Positions 61,573-64,000 of a stretch of DNA of 64,000 nucleotides are shown piece after piece. Made by a program: the position numbers and the translations under genes. Below the pieces are notes generated by a model. The model made no database searches. It saw only the letters and a list, made by a program, of their open reading frames with translations, and was not told the origin of the DNA. Numbering within the stretch: the first letter of the stretch is position 1; every line of letters begins with the position of its first letter. Source of the DNA: a bacterium endosymbiont of Escarpia laminata (GTDB lineage Bacteria; Pseudomonadota; Gammaproteobacteria; Chromatiales; Chromatiaceae); NCBI GenBank assembly GCA_003660235.1, contig QGON01000066.1:1-64000 (forward strand). The letters run 5' to 3'.

Positions 61573-62232
61573 ATGCACTGGCAAGAAGAAATCGATGAAA
61601 CGGTCTATATCGTTCCCGACAACGTAATGGACCTTGCCTACCAGATAAAATGCCGGACACTGCCGGTCGACCACGCCTGGCCGCTGGCTGCAGCGATACA
61701 TCAGGCACTGCCCTGGTTTGCAGAGGAGCCGTTGGCTGGATTACACCTCATCTATGGCGCCGACTCCGGCAATGGTTGGGAGCGCCCCCGGGATGCCGCT
61801 GCCACCCTCTATCTCTCACGCCGTACCCGCCTTGTCCTGCGCCTGCCCAAACACCGCCTCCCCGACGCCGAGGCCCTTACAGGACAGACACTGGAGGTAG
61901 CGGACAATCTATTGGAGATCGGCAAGGGCACACCCCGGCTGCTCGGCATGACCACCACCCTCTACTCTCGCTTTGTCGTGGATGAAACGGACGGCGACGA
62001 GGATCAGTTCATAACAGCTGCAGTCGAAGGCCTGCGCGCCCTGAATCTGCGTTTCACGAAAGTACTCAGCGGCAGGCGCTACGCTTTCTCCACACCGGAG
62101 GGTGAGATTTCCACGCGCAGCCTGATGGTGGCCGGTCTGCCTCTGGATCACGCGGTGAGGTTACAGGAGAATGGTCTCGGCCCCCTCCGAAATCGCGGAT
62201 TCGGCTTGTTCGTCCCCCAAAAGTCTGTTTAA
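61573..62232 (+). CDS. Orphan type I-MYXAN Cas6/Cmx6-family protein
   Basis: About 219 residues. The order and spacing of motifs match Cmx6 (Cas6 of the Myxococcus-type I system): LPVDHAWPLAAAIHQALPWF near residue 40, LHLIYG, RRTRLVLRLPKHRLPDA, ALTGQTLEVADNLLEIG, SRFVV, an ADMRALN-like alpha region, and a C-terminal glycine-rich loop LQENGLGPLRNRGFGLFVP typical of RAMP-fold Cas6 endoribonucleases. No cas gene or CRISPR array is near. Between the helical gene and the DsrC-like gene, it is part of the dsr-divergent unit. Function unknown: RNA binding or cleavage is likely from family. Confidence 0.8.
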   Translation: MHWQEEIDETVYIVPDNVMDLAYQIKCRTLPVDHAWPLAAAIHQALPWFAEEPLAGLHLIYGADSGNGWERPRDAAATLYLSRRTRLVLRLPKHRLPDAEALTGQTLEVADNLLEIGKGTPRLLGMTTTLYSRFVVDETDGDEDQFITAAVEGLRALNLRFTKVLSGRRYAFSTPEGEISTRSLMVAGLPLDHAVRLQENGLGPLRNRGFGLFVPQKSV

Positions 62233-62312
62233 TATATAGTGTTTTAATGATTTTCTTGATTGGCGGGTGTATGCAAATAGATCCGTCACAAATGCACACG
62301 AAGGAGAAATCA

Positions 62313-62657
62313 ATGTCGTACGAAGTAAATGGTGCAACCGTCGAGGCCGACGATCACGGTTACCTGGTCAACACAGCCGATTGGAACGAGGATGTCGCCA
62401 AAGCCATCGCTGCCGCTGAAGGTGTTGAACTGTCCGAGAAGGGCTGGGATATCGTCAACTACCTGCGTGATGAGTACATCAACAACAACGGCAACCAGCC
62501 CAATGAACGTAACATGGTCAAGCACTTCAAGAAAGTCTGGACCGATCTCCCAAAGGTGGACACCAAGGCACTCTACAATGAGTTCCCCACCGGCCCCGCA
62601 AAACAGGCGGGTAAAATCGCCGGCACGCCTGAGACCAAACGTAAGGGCGGGTATTAA
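62313..62657 (+). CDS. DsrC/TusE-family paralogue lacking both catalytic cysteines
   Basis: 114 residues. It aligns well by eye with DsrC: YEVNGATVEADDHGYLVNTA (as in DsrC's VYETDEEGYLVTLADWE), GWDIVNYLRDEY and GPAKQAGKIAGTPETK. Where DsrC has Cys98 (KQACRFAGLP) this has Gly or Ala (KQAGKIAGTP), and the C-terminal Cys-containing tail is replaced by KRKGGY. So it cannot carry sulfur through the usual chemistry. ATG 62313 follows AAGGAGAAATCA. It closes the plus-strand group. A regulatory or RNA-linked role is possible. Confidence 0.88.
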   Translation: MSYEVNGATVEADDHGYLVNTADWNEDVAKAIAAAEGVELSEKGWDIVNYLRDEYINNNGNQPNERNMVKHFKKVWTDLPKVDTKALYNEFPTGPAKQAGKIAGTPETKRKGGY

Positions 62658-62763
62658 TCAGGTGAAAGGTTAAAGGCGAAAGGTGGCCGTGCCAATGGAT
62701 AGGCCGAACTCCGTCGTTGCTGCCGGTGATGACTGAAAGACTTTAAAGGTTTGATGCATGATC

Positions 62764-62786
62764 CTGGCAAATCTCCGATTTGCCAG
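62764..62786 (+). terminator. Stem-loop after the DsrC-like gene
   Basis: CTGGCAAATC and GATTTGCCAG form a perfect 10-bp stem around a TCC loop. It is followed by CCTTTAACCTTTTGCC on the plus strand, which is T-rich but not a clean run. It separates the plus-strand module from the convergent 62804 gene and may end both. Confidence 0.6.
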
Positions 62787-62803
62787 CCTTTAACCTTTTG
62801 CCT

Positions 62804-63187
62804 TTAGCCTTCCTTAACCTTCTCCAACAGCGGCTCCAGATCTGATTCCCCAACAGGAAAAGTGCAAACCCCAAACAGCGGATAGCGCTGCTGCACCTTA
62901 TCGAGCCGATATTGGTGGTTGGGATCGTATAGGACGATGACCCGGCTATCTGGACTGTATTTCTGCAGGGCCGCCATCAGTGACTCGAGATTACTCATCC
63001 TGTCACGAAATTCTGCATCAAAATTGAACTCAGTGACCACCACTGCAGGCGTGTGTGTTTTCAGCCAGGCCTGCGCCTTTCTCACCGAATTGACTGTCTC
63101 GACCTGATAGCCGTGACGTTGATAAAGCGGCGTGAAATTGGGATAACCACCAAACTCCACCACCGCAAGTAATTCCCGATCTTTCAT
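62804..63187 (-). CDS. Receiver-like hypothetical protein
   Basis: 127 residues with alternating strand/helix text of a response-regulator-type fold: LLAVVEFGGYPNF, AVVVTEFNFDAEFRDR, DSRVIVLYDPNHQY and LFGVCTFPVGESDLEPLLEKV. The usual phospho-aspartate triad is not clear; the third strand ends in TEFNFD rather than LLD-type text. It could be a pseudo-receiver. It is divergent from the 63257 gene and shares the region between them, so the two may be functionally paired. ATG at 63187. Confidence 0.65.
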   Translation of the reverse strand: MKDRELLAVVEFGGYPNFTPLYQRHGYQVETVNSVRKAQAWLKTHTPAVVVTEFNFDAEFRDRMSNLESLMAALQKYSPDSRVIVLYDPNHQYRLDKVQQRYPLFGVCTFPVGESDLEPLLEKVKEG

Positions 63188-63256
63188 GTGCTTGATTTTG
63201 TCCCGTTAGGAAACGAAGATTCAAACCGAAGTTTAACTGCCAAGGCGAGTTTGTTC

Positions 63257-63574
63257 ATGCGGCTGAATCTGATTATTGGTGAATATTCCTTGGATATGGA
63301 GATCCAGGACGGCTATCTGGAGACGATGACCGATTCTTTCGGCAAAATGGATCAGGACATGAGTCAGGGTGTGCAACTCGGTCAGCAGTGGGTGGAAAAT
63401 CCCTCTCAACTCCAGCGTTGCCAAGTCGCAGCGGACAAACTGCTGTCTGCGATTGAAAACCACAATGAGACTTTGGCGATGTTGACGGGCGGGTATATCG
63501 TCTCCCACCTTTCCAGCATCAAGCAGGTCAAGATCAACACCGAGGGGGAACCGGCGGAGACTGAATTCCACTAG
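63257..63574 (+). CDS. Hypothetical helical protein
   Basis: About 105 residues, acidic and helical: LIIGEYSLDMEIQDGYLETM, MDQDMSQGVQLGQQWV, CQVAADKLLSAIENHNETLAML. The ATG at 63257 lies eight bases after GGCGAG; the frame is open upstream to 63188 but that part is short of a ribosome site. No family recognised. It is divergent from the receiver-like gene and precedes a REP-like repeat. Confidence 0.65.
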   Translation: MRLNLIIGEYSLDMEIQDGYLETMTDSFGKMDQDMSQGVQLGQQWVENPSQLQRCQVAADKLLSAIENHNETLAMLTGGYIVSHLSSIKQVKINTEGEPAETEFH

Positions 63575-63595
63575 GGATAGCGCATAGTTTAGTTC

Positions 63596-63685
63596 GTAGG
63601 CCTGATCAAGCGTAGCGGATCAGGCACAGGGTTCGGCACAACCAACGGGCTTCGCGCCGGTTCCGCTACGCTTGAACCGACCTAC
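63596..63685. repeat. REP-like repeat pair after the 63257 gene
   Basis: The element opens with GTAGGCCTGATCAAGCGTAG and forms a hairpin through GCCTGATC and GATCAGGC, then closes with CCGCTACGCTTGAACCGACC plus TAC. Bounds are GTAGG and CCTAC as at 46090-46180. It lies between the 63257 gene and the minus-strand gene at the window edge. Confidence 0.8.
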
Positions 63686-63697
63686 ATCTCTGTTCTC

Positions 63698-64000
63698 TCA
63701 TAGTTTATTCTGCTCGACTAATACCGCCATCGGCTGCGCGGACTCAGTACCATGCTTGTCGAACAGGTTGAGCAGACGCGTTCCCAGATGCGCCCAGTGC
63801 TGTTCCCCGCTGGCGGCTATACGCGTCAATCTTGACAGGTCCCCGGTTGCGACCCATCTATCATAGGCTTTGATCAAGGCGGGAAAGAGGGTCTTGCGCA
63901 TCCCCCCAAGACTGCCGACATAGAAGTGCAGTGAGGCAGCATCCGCCTTTTTCACAAGCGCCGGGAGGGTCACCAGGCAATCGGCCCAATGATCCCGTAC
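63698..64000 (-). CDS. C-terminal part of a hypothetical gene (runs off the window)
   Basis: The frame is open from 64000 to the stop at 63698, giving about 100 residues that begin VRDHWADCLVTLPALVKKAD and include FPALIKAYDRWVATGDLSRL. The start lies beyond the window. Helical, no recognised motif. It is separated from the 63257 gene by the REP-like repeat. Confidence 0.6.
   Translation of the reverse strand, partial: VRDHWADCLVTLPALVKKADAASLHFYVGSLGGMRKTLFPALIKAYDRWVATGDLSRLTRIAASGEQHWAHLGTRLLNLFDKHGTESAQPMAVLVEQNKL

Noticed and set aside
60135-64000. CRISPR array near the Cmx6-like gene
   Set aside because: I looked for evenly spaced 25-40 base direct repeats on both sides and saw none; only REP-like hairpins at 63596 and other inverted words are present.
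1-64000. tRNA, rRNA or tmRNA genes
   Set aside because: No cloverleaf with a GTTCRANNC-type loop or conserved rRNA blocks was noticed in the gaps between genes.

Overview
This window looks like a chromosome segment of a sulfur-oxidising gammaproteobacterium. The main evidence is a complete oxidative-type dsr cluster (dsrABEFHCMKLJOPNRS, 46180-60134, minus strand), including dsrEFH, dsrL and a DsrC with both C-terminal cysteines. The rest is a standard gammaproteobacterial housekeeping backbone: bamA-skp-lpxD-fabZ-lpxA-lpxB-rnhB, rpsB-tsf-pyrH-frr-uppS-cdsA-dxr-rseP, and map-glnD divergent from rpsB. I would guess a Chromatiales/Sedimenticola-type sulfur oxidiser or a relative among invertebrate symbionts, but the sequence alone does not fix the genus.

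Layout. 1-1600 is a mobile-element patch: the end of an IS1595-like element inserted in an IS4-family transposase, and a 196-bp MITE with the same terminal repeats. An identical MITE copy sits in the lpxD-fabZ junction at 17196. 1636-6267 holds an alpha/beta hydrolase, hemH, a DUF971 gene, argG and a zinc metallopeptidase. 6408-12503 is a three-gene tandem (TonB-dependent receptor, periplasmic substrate-binding protein, hybrid sensor kinase) that resembles an outer-membrane-to-kinase sensing unit. 12500-28801 is an almost unbroken minus-strand run: an accessory ketosynthase/ACP pair, lipid A and outer-membrane biogenesis genes, isoprenoid and phospholipid genes, and translation factors. 29066-36186 has map, glnD, and a hydrolase/MurF-like/Ddl-like operon. 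36342-39875 encodes a 1177-residue protein that may be a pyrophosphate-dependent PEP carboxykinase. 40047-46073 contains small envelope genes, sirB-like cbiX, pepN, grxC and hslR.

The dsr cluster encodes sulfur oxidation from end to end. DsrEFH passes sulfur to DsrC. DsrMKJOP is the membrane electron-transfer complex that acts on DsrC. DsrL couples to DsrAB, the siroheme sulfite reductase running in reverse. DsrN modifies siroheme, and the nearby sirB-like gene inserts its iron. Stem-loops lie after dsrA, after dsrC and after dsrP, and the last looks like an intrinsic terminator separating dsrA-P from dsrNRS.

The most unusual part is the divergent side of the dsr locus (60642-62657, plus strand). 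It holds a 58-residue ORF, a helical protein of unknown function, an orphan protein of the type I-MYXAN Cas6/Cmx6 family with no CRISPR array or other cas gene in the window, and a DsrC paralogue lacking both catalytic cysteines. These genes look like an undescribed RNA-linked accessory or regulatory module of sulfur oxidation. No tRNA, rRNA or CRISPR array was seen.
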